This document shows positions 49,701-60,424 of a stretch of DNA of 64,000 bases, piece after piece. Source of the stretch: Diploscapter coronatus (Eukaryota; Nematoda; Chromadorea; Rhabditida; Rhabditidae); NCBI GenBank assembly GCA_964036155.1, contig OZ038423.1, positions 57,303,249 through 57,367,248 on the forward strand. The letters are read 5' to 3'. The translations under genes were made by a program, and so were the position numbers. Below the pieces are notes generated by a model that saw nothing but the letters and a program-made list of their open reading frames with translations, did no database searches and was not told the origin of the DNA. Positions within the stretch are counted from its first letter, which is position 1. Every line of letters begins with the position of its first letter.

Positions 49701-50837
49701 GAATGTTTAATTAAATAAGAATCGAAAAGAGTTAACTTTGGGCACAAATAGATTTCTTTTTGCAGCAGTGAAGATTTCGAGGATTTCGATGAGATGTTGA
49801 CGCGATACATTCAGCCAATGGCCACCTACGCCAATGAGGTCATGACTCACAAGGTTGGCATTAAATTTTTCATTTTCACGAGGCTCGAACCATTTTGAAT
49901 AAAAATAAAACTTATAAAAAATTTCAGTGCTACCTGCAAGACCATTACTTCGAGCGCGACAAGGAGCCCATTGAAATGCGACTCATCGATGAGAGGAGAG
50001 CCAATCCTTCCAGAATTCCGTAGGTTTCAAAATTCATAAAACCGTCATTTCAAAATTTATACTTTAAACACAAGTGGGAAAAAGTCTAATTATCTAAAAA
50101 CCTTATCGTACATATCCTTTTCTATATGCGTGTCGACTTCTCACGTCTTTAGAGTATATTCAACGCGCATATGTATTATTCGTTCGAAAATAACAGTTTC
50201 TAGCCAATTTGAGCATTTTTTAACTTTCAAATTTTGAGGTATGTGTTCTCGGTGTCTCGCGATTATCCAGGCAAATTCATCCTCTCCTACTACGTGTCCG
50301 GAAGGTGTCGTCATGAATACTTCTCTAGTAAGTCCATTTTTCGGAATTCAAAATCAGCTATGAAGACTTCAGTTTTCAAAATATACCATGTTTCTTTCAA
50401 TCTTCTTATTGAAAGCCTCAGAAATCTTGTTCAGTCGAAAAATTAGTTGTATGTATCAATTTCAAAAAGTAACTTCTTAAAACTGCCATTATGAAAGGAT
50501 TATTCAGGTGTTTAATCTTTCAAAGACCTGGGTTTTGCACCTTTTATCTGAAACCTATTTTCAGTGACCCCCGACGGCATGAAATTCCGTCAGACGCTGT
50601 TCAAGTCGCTGGAAAGGATGATGGGTTGGTTCAAGGCCAACTACAGACAGCCGCCTCCTGGAGTCAGGGGAGGGGGTAGGTTTCTAAATTTGTTTGAAAA
50701 AAAAATAAAATTTAAAAATGATCACTTTTGTGAAAATATCTAGGCGAGACCATTCTTTTTGTTTCTAAAAATTGAAAATATGGATTTTTGGAATTTAGAA
50801 GATTTTGAAAATAAAAACAATTTCAGGTTACCGCTAA
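37727..50837 (+). CDS. emb-5: transcription elongation factor SPT6 (EMB-5)
   Basis: 44 exons, all in phase, about 1547 residues; C. elegans EMB-5 is of similar size. SPT6 is a histone chaperone that travels with RNA polymerase II. In order: very acidic N-terminus (to about 270) with a basic nuclear-signal-like run ([16 protein letters not shown]); helix-turn-helix/core (about 310-800; [31 protein letters not shown]); YqgF-like segment (about 800-916; [15 protein letters not shown]); helix-hairpin-helix (about 991-1030; [16 protein letters not shown]); S1 domain (about 1235-1304; [32 protein letters not shown]); tandem SH2 (about 1337-1547; [20 protein letters not shown] with the phosphate-binding Arg, and [20 protein letters not shown]). 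The protein ends just after the second SH2 at RGGGYR; the last exon (50827-50837) adds three codons, and read-through of its intron would give another short tail. The start [13 protein letters not shown] resembles EMB-5. First exons: 37727-37767, 37945-38130, 38225-38318, 38445-38507, 38668-38793. Confidence 0.96.
39155..39428. mobile_element. MITE-like inverted-repeat element in emb-5 intron 6
   Basis: Left arm 39155-39210 (AAATCTGATCCTGGCTCTCA..., ACTTTCAAACGCTCTCT) pairs with right arm 39361-39428 (AGAGCGTTTGAAAGTGGGAG..., CAGAGCCAGATTT), imperfectly. No coding content. Confidence 0.6.
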
Positions 50838-51638
50838 CACGGTTCTTTGGCCCTGAAGCTTCAAGTCAATTTCTCCTTTTTTGAAGCCAAATTTCGACTC
50901 GATTTAAAGTCAAAGTGGTAACCATTAAATTTTGATCGAGAAGAGAATTTATACTAATTTGCTCGAATTAAAAAATTAGCATAAATTCCCCTTTTTTCTC
51001 CTGTTATTTGGTTTCCTCTACCTAGTGCGCATTTTGTTTAAAAAAAAACTCGAAAAAATCCAATTACTTTCGAATGGGTCAATTTCATCATTTTATTCTT
51101 TTTTTCTGGTCAATTTTGCAAAAATTGCTATCTTCTTTTTGAAACAAAGTTAATTTATTTTCTACGAGTAGTTTGTCATTTGATAATTTGAACATTTACT
51201 TGTAAAGGAAGCAGACTTTGCAAAATTGATTTTCGAATTTAGAAAGAAAGGAAAAAAAGAATCTCTAACCTCGTGATAAAAGATAGATATTGAAAACCAG
51301 CTGGAATAATCTTCAAAAGTTACAAAAATCGATTTTGTAAAATCAGTAAAAATGGTAGAATCAAGATTTTTAACGTCGATCTCAGAATCCATTCTCTTTT
51401 CCCTCTTCCTTGATTTGTTGATCCTTGTATTTCTAATCCCATTTTTCTTTTTCCCCAAAAGTTGTTATCGTTAATCTTTTGATTTTATTTGCGAAAATAC
51501 CCGTTTTCGTTAAGATAAATAAAAACATTAAATTTAATGAATTGTTTTCGTCCGAATTCTGTATTTTCAGTGAAAATTCGATATTTTCGTTGATTTTGCT
51601 AGATTTTGTGTTCAATTTTCAAAAGTTTCAGATTCAGA
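50838..51638. other. spacer between emb-5 and slx-4
   Basis: 800 nt, AT-rich, no exon supported. Longer than a typical nematode operon spacer (about 100 nt). A TTTCAG site ends 7 nt before the slx-4 ATG and may be a trans-splice acceptor. Confidence 0.5.
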
Positions 51639-54600
51639 ATGACAACGAAGAGGGAGCCCAGTCGGAAGAGGCCCAGCTCGTTCGAACTCGTTGAATTAGC
51701 ACCAAAGGCGTGTCGCTGTGATGTAAGCAGGCAAATTACAAAAGTCGACTTTTCCAAAAATTTATTTTCCGAGTCAAACATTTTTTTTTAATTCTAGTAA
51801 TCAGGGTGAAGAACATTCTAGCCCTGAAATTGCGAACAAATTTAAAGATGACATCCTTATAGAAATGTTTCGATTACGATAATTTTGTAGGTGCTGGAAG
51901 TTTTACAAAAACGCTTCTGCTCGTCGTTTCGAGTGGAGACCCAATTCAACTGGAATCCGTTCGACCAGGATGTCAGAACTTTGCATGCCGAGTACGAAAA
52001 GACCATCAGGGAGAAGGTTGGATGCTTTGAGTTTTACTAAATACCTAACCGAAGACCCTTATAGTTAGATAGTTAGGAATAGGGAAGGGAAGGCTAGGGT
52101 GAAATGAAGTAGGAAGATTAAGGGTCCTTCAGATAGTATTTACAATTTGTATTTGTTAAATTGATATTTTACGTTGTTTTTGAAAAAATTATGAATCAAA
52201 ATTGACAAGAACGTACTAATTTATAGATAGTAAATATGTGAAACCTACTATTATGGAAGTTAATCAATTTTGTAAATAGATGTTTTTGTTGAAAATAAAA
52301 GGGTAACTTCGATCTAAAAGTATCGGCAATTTGTAAAGTTCGTAAGGTAGCAATGTCTCTAATCACATGCTATTTCTCTCCTAACTCGCCTTATCCTTTT
52401 CTCTTAACTATGCCTTACTACCTCACGAACTTTACAAATTACTTCAGAACGCCCGCTACGAGCAACTGTCGAACGATCTGCGAAAGGCGATCGACACCGG
52501 GGATCTGAAAATTGTCAGTTCAGAAGGTGCCAATTGTATACATGTATATGTTTAAACCTTATTTTTGGAAGTTTTGAAGTTAAGGAATTAAAACTCTTGA
52601 AAATTTCAGTTTTTCCTGTCTTTCTTTTCCTAATCTTTTGTTGTAATTTCAGGAATCGCCATCCCCGTCCAAGAGTGGATTCTCCGCGTGAGAGTCCCTA
52701 AGATTCTCAACAAAAAGGACAGATTGCAGAACACCATCAAACTCGGTGAAAATGTTCAGGTGAAAGGACCTTTTCTTTAGAATTTTGTGATAGTGAGAAA
52801 TTGGAAAAAAATCGCGTCGATTTTGTTTTTTTTCGTATTTTTATCGATTCATACATTTCAGGTAATTCGCTACTGGCTGACCTACGTGCACACGGCGGGG
52901 ATTGACTGGTACCTGAACGAGGAGGATGGCATCAAACGACTTGCGCAGGCTTTCGGGCCGGGTAAGACCCAATTATCGTCTAAAGAGCCACAATTTACTT
53001 TGCAAATTTGGATTTTATCAAAACTCATTCTGGAATCATTGAATACTGACACGAACTAGTTTTCTAAAATAATCACTAAAGAAATGTTGAATTTGTTTGC
53101 ACCAAAATTTTCTTGAATGTCCCGAACTCGAAGTTCAAATTTTATCCATTTTGTAAAAATCAATTTCTTTTTTCAGAGGGCCTCTTGGAAGTATGCCAAC
53201 AACAGAGTGCAAAGTGGAGAAGATCGTTGCCCGGGGCCAAAAAAGAATCTCCTCCTGAAAAACCCTCAAATTTCGAGGACGCCCCCACCACTTCGGCTGA
53301 CTACAACAATGACGCGGCAGGGATGAATCAACCTCTTCAGGTAGGGTTTAGTGATAAATTATCATTTATTATTAGGAAAAATATTAATGTTTAAAATTTG
53401 TATGGCTACTTTTACTTTCCAACTTTCCTATTCTTACTGACGAAAATTTATAAAACTGTATTGTGTATTTTTGCTTAAAGGTCTTGATGAAAGATTATCA
53501 CATCTTATACTTTGTTCCAAAAATACGAACTGTTTAGATTTAGATTTCAAGAATTTCCCCCAAGAAAATCAATTGCCACAAAAAATAATTTCCAGATTTC
53601 GTTGGATTCATTTTTCGATGGAAGTGTGTTGGACAGAAAATCCCACGAGAAAAGTGGCCAAAATCAGCGGGAAACGGGAAAATCTTGTCGAAAATCGATC
53701 CAGATTCAGCCGATTCAAGCGGACGGACTTATTCCTGATAGACAGATGAATTTGAACGAGGAGGAAGAAGATGTGCAGTTCGTCGAGCAGGTGGCTGTTG
53801 TTTTTGTTTTTCAATAAAATCAAAAATAAAGCCTAAAATTTCAGAAGTCTCCTCCGAAAGTCGACCTGGATCAAACACTGGTTGCTGTTGAGAACGAAGA
53901 ACGGGAGGAGGGCAGGGAAGACGCGATTGAAGAGATGAATTCGAAGGTGATCATCATTTCTTCATTGTCTAAGCAAATTCCAAATGTAGAGCTAATGAAT
54001 GATAGAGGTAAAGGGAGACGCAAAGAAAAGACGAAATAAATATGCATAGAGCAAAGAATGAAACGGCTACCCTCGACTTGTTTGATTACTAATAAACATG
54101 AATCTGTGAAGGCGAACCTGAACGCGAGCGAGGAGGTCGAGACGTTCACGCAGTCTCTGCTCCCGCAAAACTTGCACCACTCGTTCCTCGCTGACAATGA
54201 TGATCCGTGGTCCGATCAGAATGCGGGAGGAATGCAGGTCGGGCATTTCTTTATCCAAAAATGCATTATTTGACAAATTGATGATTTTGCTCATTTCTAA
54301 AATAAAAATGGAGAAATATGACAGATTTGATGTGCAGATTCTTAGTTTTTGGAATTTTTTCGGTATATAAATGAACGTCAGTAAAGTTGCGACTACAACG
54401 ATTTGAAAAAGTTAAAGAATTTTTTAGACTTATCAAAAATTCGAATTTCAGGAAGAGCGGGAAGTTGAGGAAATCGACTGCGAGGAGATCCTCCCAATGT
54501 ACCAGTCCACGCCTAAAGAAAAGGCCGACAAACTCAAGTGAATTTTCTTTTTTTTATTTTTAGTTTTCTTTTAGAACTGTTTCATTTTAATTTTAGGCTA

Positions 54601-56882
54601 GAATGTGCTTGTTTTTTTAATAAGATCTTCATTTTTCTAATAAATTCTTGTCTAATTTCTCAAAATCACAACCTTACAAGCCTTAACCTTTGAGAACATC
54701 CTGTATTTACCTTAAATATGTACAGAGTAAAAGGAACTCATTGTCTCTTGTTTTCCTCATTATTTCTTACTCTCCTTACTGTTTTTCAAAGGATAAGGCT
54801 TGTGAGACCGTGAAGTGTTAATTGTTATAGAAAAAGTTGCAGTTTCCCCTCGAACGTCAAAATTCTGAAGATTGGCGACAAAGTCACACCCATGCCAGAC
54901 TACGACAACATGGATCAGAACAAACTCAATGTGAGGCGATTTCTTCATTTTTGTAAATTTGTAAAAAAAAGAATTATTACTAATCTTATCAGAGTTCATA
55001 CTTTCTCAAGTAAATTAATCGTTTTTGAAACATCAAAAATTTAATAGTAATGATTATATAAACAGCTCTTCCTATCAAACGGGATGCTCAAATAAAATGG
55101 CTTTGTTTCAGATCGAACTTGCCAAATACGGTATGCGCCCGAAGGTGCCGAAAAAAGCGAAAACTACGCTGAAGAAAATCTACGAGCAATTGCATCCGGG
55201 TATCATTTTTGTAAAAAAGCCAATAATTCCTTTTTCAAATTTGTTCTTTAAGGTTTCTCTTCGAAAGAGTATTTTTTGAAAAAAGAGAAAAACGAATTTT
55301 TCGAACATTAGACAAGACTCGTTTTCAACGAATTTTGATTTTCAATAATTTCTGCTTTATACAAATTTTAGTGATCGATCCAACCACTCCCACCGCCCGC
55401 CCTCTTCGACCGCTGTTTGCAGACGAAGAGGAGGAGGAAAAACCAAAACGAGTCGCGAAGAAAAAAGCCAATGAACAGGCGGGTGGCACTGACAAACCAC
55501 AGAAATTGGGCAGGAAAAGTTCGGGAAGCAAAAATCAAGATGCAGGTTGGGCTTTATTAGTTCTTGAAAGAACAAGCGTATTTTATGAAAATTTTCTAAA
55601 TTATGGCATCTTCAACTTTCAAAGCGAGATTTTCTGACATTTGGCCACCTTATGTTTCAAAAATGAATCATTTAGAAATCGAATTTCGATTTTCAGGCAA
55701 TCCCTCTGCGGATGATGGTTGCAATTCTGGAAGTGGTCCAATCGGCCAGCAGGAAGAAAAGGACTCGGCCGAGTCGGACGACGACTTGCTCGAAAAAGAC
55801 GAGGACGACGAGGCCGAAGGCGACAAGACTGGGCTCCACCTCGAGGCTGTCATTGATGATTCGGGCGTGCTGCCTAAGGTGAGGGGTTTTTTCATTGTCA
55901 ATTTTAAGGTAAAAAATACGAACGTAGACTTCATCTAAATTTTGAAGAAAGAAATGCATGGTTTTATCTTAATTTAATTGTTTTCTGGAGTTATGACAGG
56001 GAAAGTTGAAACTTGGGATGGGAAGTTCAGGTCTGGTTGAAGTTGGAACTCAAGAAATTCGCGATTTTTTATAATAATTAAGGGCGCGTTCATACTTAGT
56101 TGCATGCAACTTGCAATTCGCGTGCAACTCGGCGAAATAGTATGAGAAACGCGGAGAGCGGCCAAATTGCAGCAAGTTGCATGCAATTTTGTCCATTCAT
56201 TCTCTCTTCATTTTCCACGCTATTTTGAGCGAGTTGCAAGTTGCATGCAACTGCAACTAAGTATGAACGGGCCCTAAAAGAAACGATTTCTATGCTTTAG
56301 GATAGATGAATATTTGTACGAGTTTCTTTCAACAATTTTCCAGGACCTGCCCGGCATGCAGAACGCGTTCACGTTCTGGCTGAAGCGGGTCGAAAACCAA
56401 GACCTCTACCTGAAAGTTCTCGACCAGAGCCCTATTCCTTTGGTGGGGATTTTTGTTGTATCTTTCTTGAAATTTGAAAAGTTAATCGTAAGAGCTAAAT
56501 TCCTTCATGCATATCTTACTTTCTTCCAATATTCTCTCGTGAAAGAAACAAAATTTTCGGGGAACTCGACTATTTTACTCGACTCGTCCCCTATTTTCTA
56601 ATAAAGGAAAGGAAAACTCGTACTCGATCCTATGTTTCATGCCTTCAATTGCAAAATTGTAGCTGAAATTTGCGAAAATAGAAGAAAAAAAAACGAAGGT
56701 CAATTTTTCAGGAGGTTCTACTAGATCGAACGGCGAATGCGGACTCGTCGGTTTGTGGAATCACGAAGAAGGCGATGCCAACGCTGCTCGACTCGCTCGG
56801 CATCACTTTCGCTCTGCCGCAGGTGGCACAGGGCGGCCCAAGGGTTGCAGCCGCCTGCAGACGAAGGGCCAAAAGAAAATAA
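51639..56882 (+). CDS. him-18: Holliday-junction nuclease scaffold SLX4 (HIM-18)
   Basis: 16 exons in phase, about 656 residues: 51639-51722, 51891-52016, 52448-52526, 52653-52759, 52862-52961, 53177-53340, 53596-53790, 53845-53946, 54112-54237, 54452-54537, 54843-54930, 55112-55199, 55372-55545, 55697-55878, 56344-56442, 56712-56882. SLX4 binds the SLX1, MUS81 and XPF nucleases in recombination repair; C. elegans HIM-18 is needed for crossover control in meiosis. A BTB-like end is visible (YWLTYVHTAGIDWYL ... IKRLAQAFGPEGLLEVCQQ). Acidic linkers follow. The SAP-like motif (about 400-448) reads VTPMPDYDNMDQNKLN then KYGMRPKVPKKAKTTLKKIY, very like SLX4. The C-terminal SLX1-binding domain (about 567-640) is FTFWLKRVENQDLYLKVLDQ ... 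MPTLLDSLGITFALP. The 3' tail is basic. The acceptor of exon 9 (GAAG|GCG) is weak. It follows emb-5 in the same direction, as in C. elegans. Confidence 0.9.
52328..52440. mobile_element. MITE-like element at the 3' end of slx-4 intron 2
   Basis: 23-nt terminal inverted repeats (52328-52350 and 52418-52440), AATTTGTAAAGTTCGT-R-AGGTAG, one mismatch. The right terminus lies 8 nt from exon 3. Confidence 0.7.
54664..54815. mobile_element. MITE-like element in slx-4 intron 10
   Basis: Imperfect arms (54664-54694 and 54785-54815) share ACAAGCCTTAACCTTTGA against ACAAGCCTTATCCTTTGA. The right terminus lies just upstream of the exon 11 acceptor. Confidence 0.5.
56081..56275. mobile_element. MITE in slx-4 intron 14
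   Basis: 195 bp with inverted ends AGGGCGCGTTCATACTTAGT (left) and ACTAAGTATGAACGGGCCCT (right), 19 of 20 matching, followed by subterminal TTGCATGCAA repeats on both sides. Flanks are TTA on the left and AAA on the right, so the duplicated target is not clear (TA or TTAA-like). Confidence 0.8.
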
Positions 56883-59230
56883 ATTAGAATAGCCGGAGTG
56901 GTATGATGGTTAGTCGGAAAACTGGAAAATTTTATATAAAAAAAAAAACAAACATCATTTCAAATTTACCTCTATTCATTGTTCGGATTTTATGTGATAG
57001 TCATTTGTATTACCTCAATTTGAAGGAAAGTGAAGAACTCCCTTGACATATCAAAATTTACTTCTTATGTTAATTGTGGGTTGACTTAATGATGAAAACG
57101 GGAAAAATATGTTACTTATTGTACCTTTCTGTAAGAAATAAATAAATAAATTATCGTATTGATATTAGAAAAGTCGTAAAAATTGGAATTTAGCTGAATC
57201 TTCAACACGTCATTGCGTCACAAAATGTCGGTGATGCATATTATTATCTTTGATTATTTATTAACACCTGAGGTAGGGAGCACAAATTCCGCCCACTCGG
57301 TAAAGAAAATCAAAGTGATTTTTCGTCAAAAATTTGTAGGAATTTTATGAAGTGGTTTTATATTTATTTTTCTAATTATTAAATGTGCTACTAGAGAACA
57401 TTTTGCTTCTGAACATGCTCACAAAACACGACGCAAGCCTGTCAAATCGTAGTGGTACAGTGAAATTTTTAAAACGCTTCGTATTTCTCCTCATCGATTA
57501 AAAGATGTATTTTGCCTTCTTTATATTATGGCAAAAGAAAAATATAAAATCTTCAGATACAAGCCAATTTATGAAATCCCTTATAAACAGCGTGTTTAAA
57601 TGCGAATTTACGTTTAATTTGCTGTGATACTATGCGACCAAATTGCAGAGTGGGGGATGGCTTTTGTCCATTAGCATGAAAGAAAGTATTTATCAATCAG
57701 AATAATCTAGGAAAATTCTGAAACAAAACGCCTTATAAGACATTGCTCTCTTTGAAATCTCCTTTCACTTTCGTATGCAAAAACAGGATGCAGTTAGTTT
57801 TTGACGAAAAATTGTCTGCAAAAAGTGAACCTCGCGTCGTCGCTTTGAGATACCTGTATCTCGGGCTAGATTGATTCATCTTTCAAACGATTTTCTGTAC
57901 CGGAATCCCAGAGAAAAACTCTTTCATTCAGTTAAGGGTTATGACTTTGTCTTCACATTCGGGAAATCATTTGCGCCCTTTAAATATAAGAGAAAAGATC
58001 CCTCAATTTGACATTCATCCTAAAGCATTCAAATAGCCTGCACCATCAGCCTTTATTGTTCTGATTTATCTCCCCTTTCTTCATTAGCCGGCGGATTTTT
58101 CTCCTTCTCATAATCAGATTATCTCTAGCTGGACATCAATGCCCTCTCGTCACCATGATATGCTGAAGCATAGTGAAATAAGATTGGCTGAGATAAATTC
58201 TTTGAAACACATACAGACAAAATCTCTCATTTTTTCTTATTTCTCTTTTTATAAATCTTCCTCCAATCAGTCGCCTGATGATGGCTTCCATTCTGATAAT
58301 CGATTAAGAGACTTTCGTTGATGTCTTTCCGTCGTCTCTTTTTCAATGCTCTCCAACTGGCATTGCGCGTCGGCATCACTTTCACTGCAAGAAAGGCGTC
58401 TTTGGCGATTTTTGACCGCATTAGAACAATAGATCAAGCCTTCTTCAATCTCATATTTTAAAATGCTATTTCTGCAATATTGAGAAGCATTACGAACGAA
58501 ATGGAAGCAGAATTTGGGCGAAATATGAGAGGAAAGCGGCCAAAGCGCACATTATGCGCGGAGCCCCCCATTTTTAAGCGGGCAAATCTCTCCGAGCATC
58601 ATATCATTTATCTCCTCAACTTGTCAAATCTGTAAAGAATCTTGAATAACTTCTCTTAGCAATCGTTACCATTTTCAGGCGAGTGAACGTTACCAACAGT
58701 AGCTTCCACGTTGATTTCTGGACCAAGTATAGATGAATCTTCAGATGGAACGCTGCTTCCTGAAGCTGCAACTGCTGAAATAAAACCATCTTGTGGAATC
58801 AAGTCTGTTACCATACCGTCTTCAGACCCAACTACTTCCCCTTAGATCTCTCCAGACGCGACCCACGCCTACCCCAGAGGTATAAGACGCAATGGATAAG
58901 AAAAAATGACTCATCGCTAATGAAATTTCAATCAGACAGAGAAACCGGTCTTATAAGTCTTTAGTTCTGATCCTTCCTGCGCAGTTAATATTTTATGTTT
59001 TGTGTTAACATCACATCTCACAATAATTGAATTAGACTGACTCTGATATTTAGCATTTTTTCGGTTGAATAGGCCCCTAGAAAAAGACACGACTTTTGCC
59101 TATATTTTTTTCTTTCTCTCATACCATTTCTTAGAAAAAGTGGTGTCTTTTTCTAACTGGTGTCCCGGTGTCTTTTTCTATGAGCCGTCGAATAAATTTG
59201 CATTATTAATTCAATGCATATAAATTTCAG
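56883..59230. other. gene-poor stretch after slx-4
   Basis: Contains slx-4 AATAAA signals (the first overlaps the stop; more near 57135-57150). No confident gene. Two short items were seen: an exon-like plus-strand stretch after ATTTTCAG at 58679 encoding NVTNSSFHVDFWTK, and an acidic open frame on the minus strand at about 58655-58840 (SSVPSEDSSILGPEINVEA). The two overlap and neither can be tied to a complete gene. Confidence 0.35.
59076..59178. repeat. inverted repeat TAGAAAAAGACAC
   Basis: TAGAAAAAGACAC near 59076-59090 faces two copies of GTGTCTTTTTCTA (about 59145 and 59168). Low-complexity spacer; probably a decayed MITE. Confidence 0.5.
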
Positions 59231-59546
59231 ACTAACATATGGGGCAACTCATGGACCTACTACCCTTCTGATAATGACCTGTTATGGGGTAGGTTTGAAA
59301 TTTTTTGGTTTGTTTTCATGCTATCTTCACCCACATTCACTTGTAGCCTCCACAAGTTTCTGCAAAATCGAAAACTTGGATGAAAGTCATGATAGACGTT
59401 TCGCCCCAGTTTATCAAGATACAGAATTTCAGACCCTTGGCAGAGGCGACCTCTACTATACCGTTGATGAATTTGGTGCCTTCGCCTTTCAACGAGATGG
59501 TCCACCGGGTGCTACGCTAGCAAGTTTCCACTCTCAGGAACAGTGA
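59231..59546 (+). CDS. 3' exons of an unidentified gene
   Basis: Two exons, 59231-59288 and 59347-59546, join phase 1 to 2 with good sites (AATTTCAG acceptor, GG|GTAGGT donor, TTCACTTGTAG acceptor) and end in TGA. They encode about 85 residues: TNIWGNSWTYYPSDNDLLW, then TSFCKIENLDESHDRRFAPV, and GRGDLYYTVDEFGAFAFQRD near the end. The sequence looks protein-like but I recognise no family. The 5' exons were not found; a candidate at 58679 is out of phase. May be a truncated gene. Confidence 0.42.
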
Positions 59547-59977
59547 GATTATCTCATTTCGAATAAGACGGATTTTTACGAATCATAGAGTCGAATTAGT
59601 GTCTCGAAAGGGCTTCTACCGAAAAAGTGCGTCTCTAACGAAAAAGTGCTGAAACTTGAGAACATTCGGAGTTTTTGTCAACGTGAAGCGAGGCCAGACC
59701 TAACAATTGATAGTTTTTACCATTCCTGCATAAATCGAAAATCATTGATTCATTTATCCTTTTGATTCTTTTTCCGTCAGTAAAGATCTGGCGTATCTGC
59801 CTCCTGGCAGGTTCTGCTTCTCTCTTTATCTCTTCCAATCATATAAAAGCAGTCCTAGAAAGGGAGATCACCAGAAAGCCCTTGCGATCTACCCCCAGTA
59901 TATATTAACAAAGTTTTCTCGGTAACTTGTAACTAACCAAATTTCTATCAATACGGCCTGATATCATAATTATGAAT

Positions 59978-60043
59978 TCGCTCGTGCGACCTACCCCCCA
60001 TAGTTTATTTTCGTTTGACAAAAGTTCTCCCTAATTCTGTATA
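59978..60043. repeat. repeat shared with 30378-30438
   Basis: GCGACCTACCCCCCATAGTTTATT and the following CGTTTGACAAAAGTTCTC... closely match 30378-30438 in the first lectin gene's intron. A weaker relative is near 41220-41250. Confidence 0.55.
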
Positions 60044-60189
60044 AAAGGGAGAGAGGCTTCTTCTTCTCCACATACTGTTCTGATACTTCTCTAATATGGT
60101 CTCTCGATTCTATTTGGTTCCTCGGTTCGACTTTGTCTTTCTGCTGCTCCTTTTTTGATATTGTCCGAATACCGAATCAGTTGAACAAT

Positions 60190-60288
60190 TCAACTCCTCG
60201 CATCCTGAACTAAATCCCAACTAACACCCACGATTGAAAGCAAAAGGGCAAGAGCTAACGTGCTTGTCATATCAGTCTTAGTGAACAT
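60190..60288 (-). CDS. possible first exon or mini-gene with signal peptide
   Basis: A 32-codon frame beginning MFTKTDMTSTLALALLLSIV has a convincing signal-peptide core, and an acceptor-like CTAAAG stands directly before the ATG. It starts 137 nt from the divergent lectin gene. No downstream exon on the minus strand could be found, so it is either a tiny secreted peptide, the remnant of a gene, or chance. Confidence 0.28.
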   Translation of the reverse strand: MFTKTDMTSTLALALLLSIVGVSWDLVQDARS

Positions 60289-60424
60289 CTTTAGACCGAA
60301 AATTCCTTTTCATGGATCTTGATATCTTTATAGAAAATTATAAAAAAAAGTCTCAAAATTAAAAACTGCCAAAAATTCGAAGAATAAATCATCGACTTTT
60401 TAGGTCGCAATATTCTCAACTGAA

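Noticed and set aside
58501..58632. 43-codon frame starting MEAEFGRNMRGKRPKRTL and a nearby frame at 58321-58461
   Set aside because: No splice sites or likeness; antisense is also open. Composition alone does not support a gene.
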